Of a stretch of DNA of 64,000 nt, positions 44,432 to 57,104 are shown in pieces. Under the pieces are notes generated by a model. That model saw only the letters and a list, made by a program, of their open reading frames with translations. It had not been told where the DNA came from and ran no database searches. The stretch covers positions 992,001 to 1,056,000 of the forward strand of contig OZ005693.1 in the NCBI GenBank assembly GCA_963930775.1. The letters run 5' to 3'. Numbering within the stretch: the first letter of the stretch is position 1; every line of letters starts with the position of its first letter. Both the position numbers and the translations under genes were made by a program. This stretch comes from Cliona cf. orientalis (lineage: Eukaryota > Porifera > Demospongiae > Clionaida > Clionaidae).

Positions 44432-45758
44432 ATGGCCAAGCCTGCATGAAGCTAAAATTGGAGATGAGTTGTATAGATCCAATGGTCTGAGGCTAACAGT
44501 GAAAGGAACCTACCATGATGGACAAATACGTTTTTCAGTGTTGTCATACAGATAACTGACTCAGTGCTTTCTTGATTTGCAAGAATTTTGAGGGGTGGAC
44601 GGGCTGGGTATGGTGCTGGATCTTCTTTTCTCGTATACTTTAACTATGCTTTCACATTAAATTTTAGCAGTAGCATGCTCGTAGAGTTTCCCAGAATAAG
44701 GTAGTGCCAAAAGATTTGTAACTTAAAGGGGGGGGGGGGGGGGGGGGGGGGGAGGGATTATAGTATGACCCTGCAGTCTCCAACTCTAGATCTGATAGTG
44801 CATGCCATCATGTTGGATAGACATGCAGAATCAATTTTATCATCATGACTGCATGGTAACTAATTCTAGGTTTGCTGTGACAGAAATGCCATATTGGAGC
44901 ATTGGAGAGTGGAGAGCCCGCATTGGGTCTTCATGGTGTGCCCTGGGCCGCCCATTCAAGACGAGGTCACCATTTAGAGGAAAGACTCACAGAGGTTTGA
45001 CGCTGAGTCAAGGAGTAGCAACACTCTTTCTGTTGATAATGTCAATTGGAGTCAATCTTGGGCTACGTACTTTAGTAGCAAGGGGACATCACCTCCCACT
45101 ATTGAGTGAGTGGTATGCATGATCAACATAATTAGGTTGCCATAATTATATCTGCCTTACAGTCAGTTCAGTGCATGACTCATTCATTTCTTGCAAATTT
45201 TTCCAAAGGTGGTACCGTCCCTGAAAGAATGAATCTTGGCTTGGTTCTCACCCTGATCCTTCAGATTACCTCTACTCTGGTCTACCAGTTATTATCCATG
45301 GCCATCAAACGATCAAAATCTGGTGTTGGTGGTGAATTATCAGAGAGCCTCTCCTTCAGAACTTGCTTTGTTTATTACTCAATCTTCCTGATTTGGAAAG
45401 TGATTAATCCATCAATGCATCCAGTCCACTGGCTGATCATCTCAGGTAGCTATAGTTGAGTGTTTTGCAACATACGTACATGATATTAATATGTGCATAA
45501 TATTATAATATTATTTGTATTAATGTATAATTTTGTGTATGTATATTATAAATCTTTATGTACATTGTTCTGATTATGCATTCAGTCATACAGACAGTGG
45601 ACTGTCTGATATCTTTGAGTGTTCTATGGAAAGCCCTGGCCAATAAGCAGGACCTGGTGGAGAAGCTGCATTACATCGATACTAAAGTAGAAATTGTGAT
45701 GATGACCAAGCTCCAGGGGACATGGGTATTGGCAGTGGCAAAAGCGGTGCTGGATGTT

Positions 45759-45899
45759 GCACTATCAGTAGCTGCTTCTGTCATCTTATCTCTGCTGCTG
45801 GATGTTGCACTATCAGTAGCTGCTTCTGTCATCTTATCTCTGCTGCTGGATGTTGCACTATCAGTAGCTGCTTCTGTCATCTTATCTCTGCTGCTGATA
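45759..45899 (+). repeat. Three tandem 48-base units before the 2A motif
   Basis: Each unit encodes DVALSVAASVILSLLL, a membrane helix. Copy 1 has one unit. The frame is kept because 48 is divisible by three. Confidence 0.95.
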
Positions 45900-45902
45900 T
45901 CT

Positions 45903-45929
45903 GGAGATGTCGAGGAGAACCCTGGACCT
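45903..45929 (+). promoter_or_regulatory. 2A motif of copy 2
   Basis: GDVEENPGP, an exact consensus match, is retained although the gene is otherwise decayed. Its tail GGACCTGTTGGAGGTAT is repeated in the following intron at about 45984. Confidence 0.85.
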
Positions 45930-46485
45930 GTTGGAGGTATAATTACAACAACTATATTACATTGCTTGACAATAATAATATATGGACCTGTTGGAGGTAT
46001 GTATATAATTATAGCAACACGTTACGTTGCTTGACGATATAATATAATATCATGCATAATATTAATGTCTGTTCACATAGATATTGATTTTGATTCCATT
46101 AATATAACGGAATTGAGTAAGTTATTAATAATTTATGCACCAACTGCATGATCTTGAGGAATTAATTTGCTCATCCTAGACGAAGGTGATCTATCCACAA
46201 TCATTGAGGAGATACTGCCCTTAGAATCAAGGTAGCTACTACAATCTTGGTCGATCACTGAATTTGAAAATACCAGACTAAGTCTTGTGAAAGACTCGTG
46301 ATGAACATCCCAGTGATTCGGATGATCTCGAAGATGTATTGCTCCTGTGGCTTAATCAAAAGTACGACAAGAAGAAGCATGGCCCATCCACCTGGCGGAT
46401 ATTATGCTGGTGGATTCTGTCGATAGAATGAGTGGTGGAGACAATCACGAGCTGGCCAAACAAATTGCTTTAAATCATCCAGCAG

Positions 46486-47053
46486 GTAGTATATTATTAT
46501 TATAGCTAATTATTTGGATCATATTTGCGCATACCTGCACACAAATTGAATACAATAATTGGTAATGCATCAGGCGGAAATGCTGTGGCTAAATTAATGT
46601 GACAGTCTAATAAAGTGTAATTTTTACCCCTATAAAAACTCGTGACTCATGACTTAGAATTGCGTTTTTTTTATCATATTATATAGAGGGGAATTAAGCC
46701 AGTGGCGTCTCTAGCTAGTTGTTTAACTAGGTGCAAGCTATTGAAAGTAATTACACAGGTGGATGCATAAAACTGGCCCGAAACTCCGAAGTGTAGTACT
46801 ATTAATAGTGGTACTAACCTAGCTAGGTACTATTCCTTGTTACAGTAGACAGTCTACATATATGTAGTGATATATACAGGACATATTATATTACTGGCTG
46901 TGACAGTGTAGTGAAACATGAATACTATGACAGGCTATTGTAGGTAAACAACAAAACTATACAATGTCATGCATATATAGGATGGGTGCATGGATTGGGT
47001 GCAAATGAATCCACATGCACCCCCCTGGCGACGCCACTGACTTTAGAATTTTC
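46486..47053. other. AT-rich non-coding DNA
   Basis: No exon was seen. AGTGGCGTCTCTAGCTAG near 46691 and CTGGCGACGCCACTGAC near 47025 are partly complementary and may be the ends of another element. Confidence 0.45.
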
Positions 47054-47797
47054 AGACTATATTATATAGAAAAGAAAATGGCCACATTTCAGGGACCTCC
47101 CTAAGCTAGTGATTGCCTTATTTCTATAATCTAGTATTATGGGTCTTTCAGTGTGACCTGCTATGAGAAAGGGACCATTAATTTTGGGAAAAGCAGAAGG
47201 AAGTACCGTACACTTTCTAATTTAGGCGCCCCTAAAAAATAATTACGGATCGCGCAGGCGCGAACCGAAAAATTCTCGAGCAGGTCAAAGGGCGCCTAAA
47301 TTAGGGAGGCGCCTAAGCGCTGCAATTAGAACGGTTCTGGAAGTTTTGCCAGAGCTCAAGCGCTATCACTAACCAGTACTAGCTATTTAGTGGCAGTGAA
47401 TATTACAGTGGCAAAAGCAACAAAAATATGGTTCTAGTTTCAGTTCTTTTTGGAAGTTTCACTCTGATCGCTGAATCACGCTCGAGTTGCTGGTACCATA
47501 CTATGATAGCCATCAGAACGGTTGTCTCTGACTCCAGAAAGACATCGAAGCAGTAGGTAAGTGCCCATATAAATGTAAGAGATAGCTTAGTTTGACATCT
47601 AAACTGCTAGCTCGATAGATCAATCGACGATACAGCGGTATTGTGGCAATACGTTCCAATTAAATAGGCGCCGCCTAAAAACAATTGATGTCCGGAAAAG
47701 CGCCTTAAATTAGAACCGAAAAAATTGCGCAGGTCTCAAAGGGCGCCTAAATTAGGGCGGCGCCTATATTAGAACATATACGGTAGCTATTATCGTG
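47054..47797. repeat. Flank repeat, copy 2 (MITE-filled site)
   Basis: It matches 26261-26432. The match is interrupted after AAGTA by the MITE at 47206-47783 and resumes with GCTATTATCGTGA, then continues toward receptor C exon 47973. Confidence 0.88.
47206..47783. mobile_element. MITE with CCGTA ends and TA duplication, insertion proven by empty site
   Basis: The ends CCGTACACTTTCTAATTTAG and the near complement ATATTAGAACATATACGG. TA lies at 47204-47205 and 47784-47785; the empty copy at 26.4 kb has one TA. GGCGCC-type pieces occur inside. Confidence 0.93.
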
Positions 47798-47972
47798 AGA
47801 ATGTCCAACTTATTGTTTTTGCAAACGTAGTTGTCAGTACACTTGTATCCGTGTAAACATGGAGCCGATAACACAATGACATACTTACATATACAGCATG
47901 CTATAAACAAAAAAAGGTATCTTTTCTCATATTTGATCACCAAGAATCACGATAACTATTAATTTTACGTAC

Positions 47973-50900
47973 CACGTATTTCAACTGGGGTCGAGAGTGC
48001 TCCTCTTCCAAGGAGGTTCTCGGCTGATACTGTCACAGAAATCGGACGAAGACGATTACAACTTGACGACGATATGTCAAAGAAATGAGTGCAGAGTCCG
48101 TTCACGCAAGAGACTGATGCTTCTATAGTATCGGAAGCACACTTTCTCATACTATTGGTAGAATCTTCGTCAAAATATTCAATAATGTACGACGTGGCCG
48201 ACCCATCCATATTGTCAGTAATGTTGAATGCAGCCTGTATGCATGAACAAGAAACAATGTGAAGCATGATACACGTGTAGTATGTACTCGTTCACTAATG
48301 ACAATAGTTAAAATTGTTATATTATTTACAGATTCCATGAATTCCGTTTTGATTCCGGCCAGACGCCGCTCTCCCTCTTCAAAGTATGTAGGAACCACGG
48401 ATACTGTCGGAGGGTCCGGAACTGAAAAAGGGTCATGCTAAAATTCAATCTCCATAATTATACAACAATATAAAATTATAGTCTCATTCCCATATTCTAT
48501 TCCCAGCTTTTCAATGTAATAGTTGTGTTGTGGAGAATATAATTATTGAAAAGATTGGGCCGGGGTGGGGGGGGGGGGGGGGAGCCTGGGAAGAAGATTA
48601 TTATATAGGTGACATACATTTTAGGTTTATACGAAGGGTGCTTTCTTGTATGCCTTGGATATTTCCACACACATCAGTCCTCACTCTTAATGTGCACTCT
48701 CTGCCACCTGGTGTGTGGGGAACCTCAACGTTATTGCAAACAATCCCAATACTTTGTGTTGATGCCGGACAACTGCCACAGTCAGAGGTGATGGTGTATA
48801 ACTGTGAGCATCCCGGGATTGTCCCACTCCAGGCGAAGGTCAGCAGCAGCTCAGGCTCACGAGTGATAGTTGAAAGAGTGATAGATTCAGGTGGAGGAAC
48901 TGGAGCTATTGCAAATTATTATGATGTGTGCATTAGGAACAAAAAAACTTGCACAATAGCAACAAAAAATACTTTAAGGAAATGAGACTAGTTGCCCCAC
49001 ATGCGTGCATGCATACATGCAGATCTAGGGGGGATCATACTGAAACATTTCCTGCACTCCAATTCTGTAGATAAAAGTGTACCATGAGGAAAAATAATTA
49101 TTAATCTCTGATCGGTGATAAAGAATCAATTATTTTTATAGTCCCTTTACGTCTAAAGAACCTGTGTGATGATGTATGCAGCTAATAATTAATGTAGATA
49201 CGTACTTGTTGTGACCTGTGGTATGGTGGATCTTCCTATCTCCGTTTCAGAGGCACCATTGTTATGAACACACATAATAGTAGTTCCATATAAGGCAGGA
49301 GTGTAAGCCACATTGAGGCGGGATATGTAGCACTGGTTGTCGACCACGTCCACACTGCTACCGACTATGTTACCATTGTTACACGAAGCACTAGTTCCTC
49401 CCGGCACTGTGAACTGGGTGTGTCTCAATAAGATTTGGTTGCCCGATCCTGGACAGTCAAAAGCAGTTCCCCTCCAGGTGGTACTTCCGGGACCGATAGT
49501 AGTGCATTCATAACTCAGTGACATGGTATTGTTGGCATCTTGGGGGCATATGCAGGTCCTCGACACAAAGTTGCTATTTAAAGCCAACCCTGTATTGTTG
49601 AAAAGAGAAAAAGAAAATCATCTTTTGTGGCAGTATTTGTGAGTGGATAGCAACTATCGTTCAAATGTAGTTCTGTAGCGTGTTGATTATTATCTGTAGT
49701 GTAAGTATTGATAGTGGACGTGTAAATGACTATACAGGAAGTTCTTAATGTAGCCACACTTTCATGTATCATTGTTTATACTGACACTGCATGAGTGGTA
49801 AAGCCATTGTAGTGCAGTAGCTGAGTGCATGTTATGTAGACCAATAATATCGTATCCTCCCGAAAATAAGCCCCCTCCCCTCTTTGACCTTCAAGTTCTT
49901 GCACAGGTATGTTTGCCTCGATCATAAGCCCCCCTCCCACCAAGTAGATAGACTGCACATAATATACACGCGCGCGAGCACGTACGTACGTAACCCCGCC
50001 CTTCAATTGACTACGAGTACAAAGATGGTGCTGGCTTTTAGAAAAGCCTGTTTTGAAGTCATTCTGTTATGATGGCACTTCTAGCTTGGCGAAGACACTT
50101 ACGAGCCGGTCAAGATGTTTTTACTTTCCTCTAAAGACGTACACACACGGAACAACAAGTCCTTTTCCTACCACCAATCCTCGTGTTGCCGCTCTTTTGG
50201 AGAAAAGACAAGCAAACTCTGGATATTTCCTGCGGTACGTGACCAACGATGGTGGCTAAGGGGGGCTTATATTCGAGGGAAAGTGCATGTTCGAAAATAA
50301 GCCCCCTCCCCAGTCTAGGTCATGTCTACTGCTGAAAAAGGGGGGGCTTATTTTCGGGAGGATACGGTATTATCATGCAAGTCTGCTCGCTTCACTAAAT
50401 TAAATGTGGTGAAGGCAACCATACTAAGCAATTGAACTCAAACCATACTCCCACTGACCACGAATCCTGACTCATCAAATTCTTACAACACTGGGATTGT
50501 ATAGCTATACAGTGGAATCCCTTTATTCCGGACTGGACACCATAGGGACACCTTACAGTGTCCTGAATAAAGGAGATGTCATCATTTCAAGGGTGCCATT
50601 CCTTATAGAGACCATACTGCATAAACTAGTTGGACTTTGACTTAAGTGCTATAATTGCCTTTATAGTCGGAAATCATGAACAGGTGAGCTACTTTTCCCT
50701 GGATATAATACGTAGCTGTAGTCATCGATCCTATCAAAATTTTCACTTGGCAGTTCTCAAAGAGAACCGTGGTTTACAAACACATCTTTTGTGGGAAAGC
50801 TAATCGCCGTGATGTTGATCACCTTATGCAATGGGAACATCAAAGATATTTATTATTATTCATGATGTGCTAATAAGTTGCAGTGAATGTCTAAACCAAT

Positions 50901-51897
50901 GTTTCAACTACAAAATACAAAGCATGCATGCAGCCTGCCCTGAAGGTGGAGTAGCTACAGATGCAGTGTATGGCACGCCCAGTGCAGGAGGGGGCCAGGG
51001 GCTGGGGGTCGTGTCCTCCCAAAGATAATAATAATATTATATTATTACTATCACTATCATAATAATTATTATATCGGCTCCCTCTATCAAATCTCTATAG
51101 CTTCTCCCCTGTATAAATAATATTATTATACACGCGGAACAAATGAAGATTCTCTGTGCACGTGGATAACTTAACAGCTGTTCAATTATAGGTAAACTAG
51201 CCGACATGCCCTACGACATTTCAACTGCATCTAGTCAAAATATTGGCAAGTTTATACGGACCAGTTAAGTTGTTGATGTCCACTGCATCAGAGAATCTTT
51301 ATTTGTTTCTATGCAGATAGCAACTGAGAGAACTCCATTGTGCATACAGATCAGCTCATTTAGATGCTAAAAAAAGCACCTCATTAGAATGTTCAACACA
51401 TAGTCACTCTATCTCACACTGAAAATGGCAGCTCTTTACTCCCCAAAAGTTAAAAGCACTTAAATTTTTTTGTTGCTAGGTCATTACCAAGATATGCATG
51501 CTTAGCTATACATAAAATTAATGCTGTATTATTTAACTTGAACCTCAAACTGGATACTGATAAGACAAACCCCAAATTTAATTTTGGCCCAACTTATGAT
51601 CACTGCATGCATGAGCATGCTAGCACTATAGCTATTTGCATAATACTAGCTAGAGACTCTCAACTTTATACCAGATTTGACCTCAAACTACTCAGGCTGA
51701 CCTGGAGATGGTAGCACCATGAAGAAGACGACTGCCACAAGCAGGATGATTGTCTTGTTGCAGTTATTGATATTAAATTTTCCCTGAAAAAAATGAAAAC
51801 ACAGTGTTTCAATTTTGTCTTGTTTAGCAATATACTCATCAACGTCGTGAGGCATGCAGCACTGACTGACTCACTGACTTACCTTGAGTCGTGCCAT
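47973..51897 (-). CDS. Receptor C, 5' part: signal peptide, Ig-like and two FN3-like domains
   Basis: Exons in transcript order are 51897-51883 (MARLK), 51783-51702 (signal helix TIILLVAVVFFMVLP), 49589-49206 (Ig-like: CICPQDANN, ECTTIGPGSTTWRG), 48905-48618 (FN3-like: PVPPPESI, CGSCP), and 48421-48330 with 48234-47973 (second FN3-like). All phases agree. Exon lengths mirror receptor A (the last one is 262 bases in both). It ends in phase 1 with G, needing an exon that begins with two bases; that exon is at 25977, across the gap. Several Asn-X-Thr sites and paired Cys fit a glycosylated ectodomain. Confidence 0.87.
49850..50367. mobile_element. MITE in receptor C intron 2, TA-flanked
   Basis: The ends (T/C)CGTATCCTCCCGAAAATAAG and CTTATTTTCGGGAGGATACGG are complements, with CCCC or GGGG following. 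TA lies at both borders. Confidence 0.88.
50368..51701. other. Rest of receptor C intron 2
   Basis: No exon was seen. AGTGGAATCCCTTTATTCCG near 50512 looks like the end of a dispersed element also seen in receptor B. Confidence 0.5.
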
Positions 51898-52399
51898 ACT
51901 AGATCTAAACATGATCTTCAATAATATTAAACGTTAATCCGACTTTTGCAGTGCGTAGCGAAAAGCTAACTTCTACCAAAGCGGCACTGCAGCATCTGAG
52001 ATATTAGAGCGCGGGGCAGTGAGGGGGCTATTCTCCAGATCAAACCGCTTCCTGCGTTGCATAAAGTTGTATTAGCCGGTGTATTAAATCACTGATCGAT
52101 ATGGCGCTGGCTAGGCTGTCGGGCTGGGGAGTCTAGATTCAATGGAATGTGGAACGGTGGAATAGTGGATCATGGAATGGGCAACTATGGCTAACGACCC
52201 TGTACCACACCACTTATTCGCGCGTGCGCACTATGCAGCTCAGCTTGAGCTGAGTCAGAAAGGCGGGAGAGAAGAATAGGCCAGGGATATAGACTCGGAG
52301 AAAGACAGAGAGGCAAAAGCCACAGAGCACATGCTGATAGTCTAGCTATAGATCTAGATAATATTATACTGCTACTTCCAGCACAGACAGAATATCTGC
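51898..52399. other. Upstream region of receptor C, then LINE start
   Basis: This should include the receptor C promoter. A CAGCTCAGCTTGAGCTGAG palindrome lies near 52236. No gene was seen. Confidence 0.45.
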
Positions 52400-52402
52400 C
52401 GT

Positions 52403-54267
52403 AGTATGGTGCCTATATCAGAAAATCAAAAGTTTCATCTCTCTATACTCAAAAGTACAGACATACTCGTAATAAAGTTGTATCACTTCTTAGGAGCTCA
52501 AGGAAGCAATTCTTCAAGAATCTTAATCCCGGGAACAAAGAGTTCTGGAAGGCTGTTAAAAGCGTGACTCGCAATATCTCCGAAATCCCGATTCTTAAGA
52601 AGGGTAACAGGGTGGCAACAACACCTGAAGCTAAGGCTACATTACTTGGTGAAACATTCTGCAACAATTTTAATAGCTCATCTCCTTCACTCTCACATGA
52701 TGATTTGATCTTAATGCCTAGATCCCCTGATACACCCAGAATATATTCCGACCTGTTATGTACGGAATCTGAGATCTTTGACCTTCTAGCTTCCCTTGAC
52801 ATATCCAAAGCTACTGGCCCTGATGGTATATCAGCTCGAATGTTAAAGTATACAGCTGAAACTATCACTCCAATTATCACATCCTTGTTTAATCAATCGA
52901 TCTTGACGGGCACTGTTCCAGACCTATGGAAGCTCTCACTTGTAGTACCAATCCACAAGCAAGGGGATAAAAGCAACCCAGGCAACTACCGTCCAATTTC
53001 GTTGCTACCTATAATCAGTAAGGTCCTGGAACAACACATTGCTGAAAAGCTCCGTTCCATTCTTTCCATCTCAGATCAACAGTGGGGTTTCCTACCAGGC
53101 AGATCGACTACTGGTGCCATCCTTTCAGCCATCCAAGACTGGCAGGGCCACCTGGATAAGGGAGCCGATGTACAAGCTGTCTTTTTTGACCTCCAAAAGG
53201 CCTTTGACAGCGTGCCCCATGGCCAACTGATTAACAAGCTGATATCCCTGAATGTTCCCACACCACTGATCAGTTGGATCACTAGCTATCTATACAACAG
53301 GAAGCAACAAGTGGCGGTGTCTGGTGCTAACTCTAATCCAGTTACAGTAACATCTGGAGTACCACAGGGCTCTGTTCTGGGACCATTTCTGTTTCTAATA
53401 TATGTTGACGGTCTCACTAACATTCCCCTGAGTGGGGGTAGTCTTGTCCTGTTTGCAGATGATCTACTATTGCATAAAGTCATTCATACTACCTATGACT
53501 TCCAAGCTCTACAGGAAGATGTCAACTCACTTACAAAATGGATAGGTGATCACAACTTGTCGCTCAATGTCCGTAAATGCAAGTCACTGCTTGTGTCAAG
53601 AAAGCATACTTTCTTGAGTGGTCAATCTGTTCAAATCGGTGATGAGTCCTTAGAGAAGGTTCAGTCATACAAATACTTAGGAGTGGTAATTAATTCTAAC
53701 TTAACATGGAGTGATCACATTTCCAGACTTTGCTCAAAAGCCAAGCAGCAACTCGGTCTACTCTACCGCCAGTTTTACAAAGATTGTAATACCTCTACAC
53801 TCCGAGCCCTTTACATCACACAGGTGCGCCCCCATCTAGAGTATGCGATTCCTGTCTGGGACCCTTACTTGTCCAAAGACATTGAGGCCATTGAATCTGT
53901 ACAGAGGTTTGCATCCAAAGTTTGCACCAAGCAATGGCATGACACGAGCTACCAGGACAGACTCAAAGCGTTGAATATTGGAACCCTACAATCCAGGCGA
54001 CAACATCAGAAACTCTGCTACCTATATAAGATTATCAATGGGCAGTCTTTTTTTGTTAACCCACCACTTTCTTATTTTTCATCTGTTTATAACACCCGGT
54101 CCCATGAACTCACATTAAATATACCATTCACTCAATCTACAAGTTCATTTAACTCCTTTTTTTGTGACACAGCTAGACTGTGGAACCATTTACCGTATGA
54201 AATTGTTTCTACCCCAACATTTATACCTTTTAAGAAAGCTGTAAGTAAGTATTTATTAAACTCTTAA
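52403..54267 (+). mobile_element. 5'-truncated non-LTR retrotransposon with reverse transcriptase
   Basis: One open frame runs from just after a TAG (52402) to TAA at 54267; the first ATG-free part already reads as element protein (YGAYIRKSK, then SLYTQKYRHTRNKVV). RT motifs in order are KATGPDGI, VVPIHKQGDKSNPGNYRPIS, FLPGRSTTGAIL, AVFFDLQKAFDSVPH, SGVPQGSVLGP and the catalytic LVLFADDLLL, then KYLGVVI and the thumb region with HLEYAIPVWDP. This order is typical of the CR1/Jockey group. No endonuclease domain lies upstream, so the copy is truncated at the 5' end, the usual fate of LINE insertions. The frame is undamaged over 620 codons, so the insertion is probably young. Confidence 0.93.
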
Positions 54268-56220
54268 CTGCATGTCTTTACCATTGTATCAGCTATTATT
54301 TTTCAACCTTATCTAATACATATTACTACTTATGGGTGCTCACTTGTATTAGCCAGAAATTTGTGCTATTTGTGCATCCTATGTCATCTTGTATGGACAT
54401 GAAATTTTATATACAAAATTTAATTTGCTGCTCAGCCTGTTGCCATGCCATAATAATATTATTATGGCCTTGAATGCTATATCCCTGGCACTGCCTGGGA
54501 CCAAGACCTGGGTAGTTCTATTAATCACGGTGCCCCTTACATTAATTTTATTAAATAGATAAGTTATCATAATACTAGCTTCCCGGGTGACGATCATGTC
54601 AACTGTGGCACTTGGCTGGATGCCGTAGTCAATCAATCAAATATTCATATTAAAGTTTAAGTATATAGTACCACTTTTGTATTGTATTTGATAGATAGAT
54701 AGATATTTTAATGTCGCACATTGAATAATGCATCCGGCCAGGATTTGGCCTATGTGACAAAATTAAAGTTTAAATAAATACGGTAAGAAATAAGAAATGG
54801 ATAATAATAAGTGTAGAAACAAAGGTAAAATTATTTTTAATGGTGTCACTAGATATAATACATTGTTGTTTCAAAAGGATTGTTAATATTCACTACCGTC
54901 AAGTCCTAATAATTTATGTGAGTGTTTGGCAGTACCGTGAGTGACTACTATGATGTGTATGGGTGTGCATAATTCTCCACTGTATTGCATACTTCGATCT
55001 CCCTGAATGTGGTCCTCTTCCTTCCTCCTTCAGCCAGGGTCCAATGATGGCTGATGAGTCAATCAATGCTTCAGTAGCTAGTTATCATAGACTAGGTGTG
55101 TGCCAGGGGTTGATATGATGAGAATAATTATTTGTCTGTCTGATAGCTATAGCTATGCGTAACACAACAACACATACACAGGCTCCTTTTCACACACTTG
55201 TAGAGATGTCGATAATTCTCCAGTGACAGGTAGCCTGGTATCCAGACCATCCCCATGTTTTTCAATGTCAATTGCTAGTGCGCATGCCCAATTGGAGTAA
55301 AAACGGTACAGGGTCGTTAACATTCCTCATATTATAATAGTGACAGGCCTAGCCTCGTCCCCAGGCCCCTGGGGACGAGGCTATGACAGGCCAGGAGTAA
55401 GCTTACTCTTTAAAAAGAGCACTCTTGGTCTGCTACTGATAGTGCTGTAAGCTAAACGATCATCAAAACTGCTCTAGAATGCAAGTATTCACTACTAAAA
55501 TGATAGCTGTCTGTCTGTGGACTGGTGATGCTCACGATTTACTAGGCCACACCTCCTGTTAATTAGTTTAATTTTTCATGCCGACCACCCTGGTCTCTGA
55601 CCCTGGTCTGTTTCCAGCTCCTATTTGTCCGAGAAACAAAACGTCAAATTGGTATGGCCTAAATATGGACTGTACATTTGTATAGTGATGTAAAAGTGTG
55701 TAGATTAGTACACCGCTTGTTTGTTGGTTTCTGGTTACAAGTATCATGGTTCAACAATGAGTCAGCCATGAATCGGATCGTAGGGTACTTGGTGTGACAG
55801 ACAAGCAGCACAGTGGAGTCATACGTCGTCCTGGAAAACTAAGGGTGTATGTCTATCAGATATTTCCACGGGGTGGGTGCCACCCATATAAGGAAGTGGT
55901 ACATGTGCTGCATTAGTACAAAACATGTACCGAAGGAGGAAGATGCCATGTCACATGACAGATTAAATTAGGCATAAGCTCTGCCTTCATGATCAATACC
56001 TTTAGCTACAAGTATCAGCTCTGTTATAGGTTAGGCTGTGCATTGGTCTTGTGAACAAGACTCGGACTTTGATCTCAGTGCTCGACGCACTATATGCACA
56101 CAGTATGCAATGATCGCACTTTGTGTACTACAAGTATAAAAACATTGAAGGATGAAGCAGGGATGGCAGGGCCAAAAATATATGCTTGTGGAGTCTATAC
56201 CAACCCTATGATAAAATTAT
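54268..56220. other. LINE 3' flank and non-coding DNA before receptor D
   Basis: A short GATA repeat is at 54691-54705. A hairpin GCCTCGTCCCCAGG with its complement is at about 55350-55382. The receptor D leader exon should lie here, unless it lies at 57048-57104, but was not identified. Confidence 0.5.
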
Positions 56221-57047
56221 GTAGAGTAGGGTTGGCATATTTCGGACAGCTAAGAAAAGACAGCGTTATATCACAGACAAACGAGCAGCACTAGATCGCG
56301 AGTATGCAACCACAGATAGGCCCAAACACCACCTACTAAACGAGCCCTTAACCGTGGCCCCACCTACTTCCGTTCGTGCAGGGCGTGGGCACAAGGTACC
56401 GCTGGTTCCGGAGGTAGAGAGCGGACAGTGTCGACCATTACCGGACAAAGGTGAAAGAAAATACATAAAAAATCGTGGCTGCGGTTATCAATATATGACA
56501 CATAAATGGCATCAAATGCATCATGAACAACATCCTTCTTACATCCTGCCTTTAGATTTGAAGATTCATCCAAAAATTGTGAAATAATACATGAATACAT
56601 AAAGTAATGCAATATATGCATTGTCCAGAAACTACCTCTGAAAGTTCTTTACAAAAAAAATCTGGTTTATGCTTACAATAAGGTCAAAAAATTCTGGAAA
56701 AAATTCTAAAAATTCTCCATACATTCTAGTATGCACATACCAAACGAAAAAATAATTCATCAAAAATTGATGCCGCTGTGCCATGGTAATAATATTTATA
56801 AATCTTAGCTACCATGAAAAAACAGCTTCTTGAAAAAAAGACGAAAAAGTTGCAACTGTTTAGAGCAGTATTGTGCAGCTTCTGTGTGGATGCACATCAC
56901 AAGAAATGAGATATAGGTAGTACTTACATGGCCCCTACCTCATGGCAAATGGTGAAAGATTACGTAATACCGTTGGCCGTATAAACGCAATTATATGCGA
57001 GGCGTCCAGTAACTGCCTCCGTCCGATAATACCCTACCCTACTCTAC
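56221..57047. mobile_element. DNA element of about 800 bases, copy 2 (inverted relative to 27.3 kb)
   Basis: Same ends and same internal frame as copy 1, in opposite orientation. It lies just upstream of the first recognised receptor D exon. Confidence 0.85.
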
Positions 57048-57104
57048 ATGTATGTGTACAGCGTATTTAATTTCAATGAGTATCTTTTTCTTCTTTTCTT
57101 GCAG

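Larger units (their letters stand above)
44432..46485 (+). pseudogene. NLR-type gene copy 2: multi-TM and 2A module with a broken Death domain
   Basis: This is collinear with copy 1 from the leader to the first Death exon at about 90 percent identity. Lesions seen: the start exon reads MAKPA then TGA; the acceptor of the second TM exon has AA in place of AG (near 45196); the Death exon has several small insertions and in-frame stops from about 46230. No second Death, NACHT or LRR sequence follows. The third TM exon (45586-45936) stays open, has two extra 48-base units, and ends in the 2A motif GDVEENPGP. It is dead as a whole gene. Confidence 0.85.
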
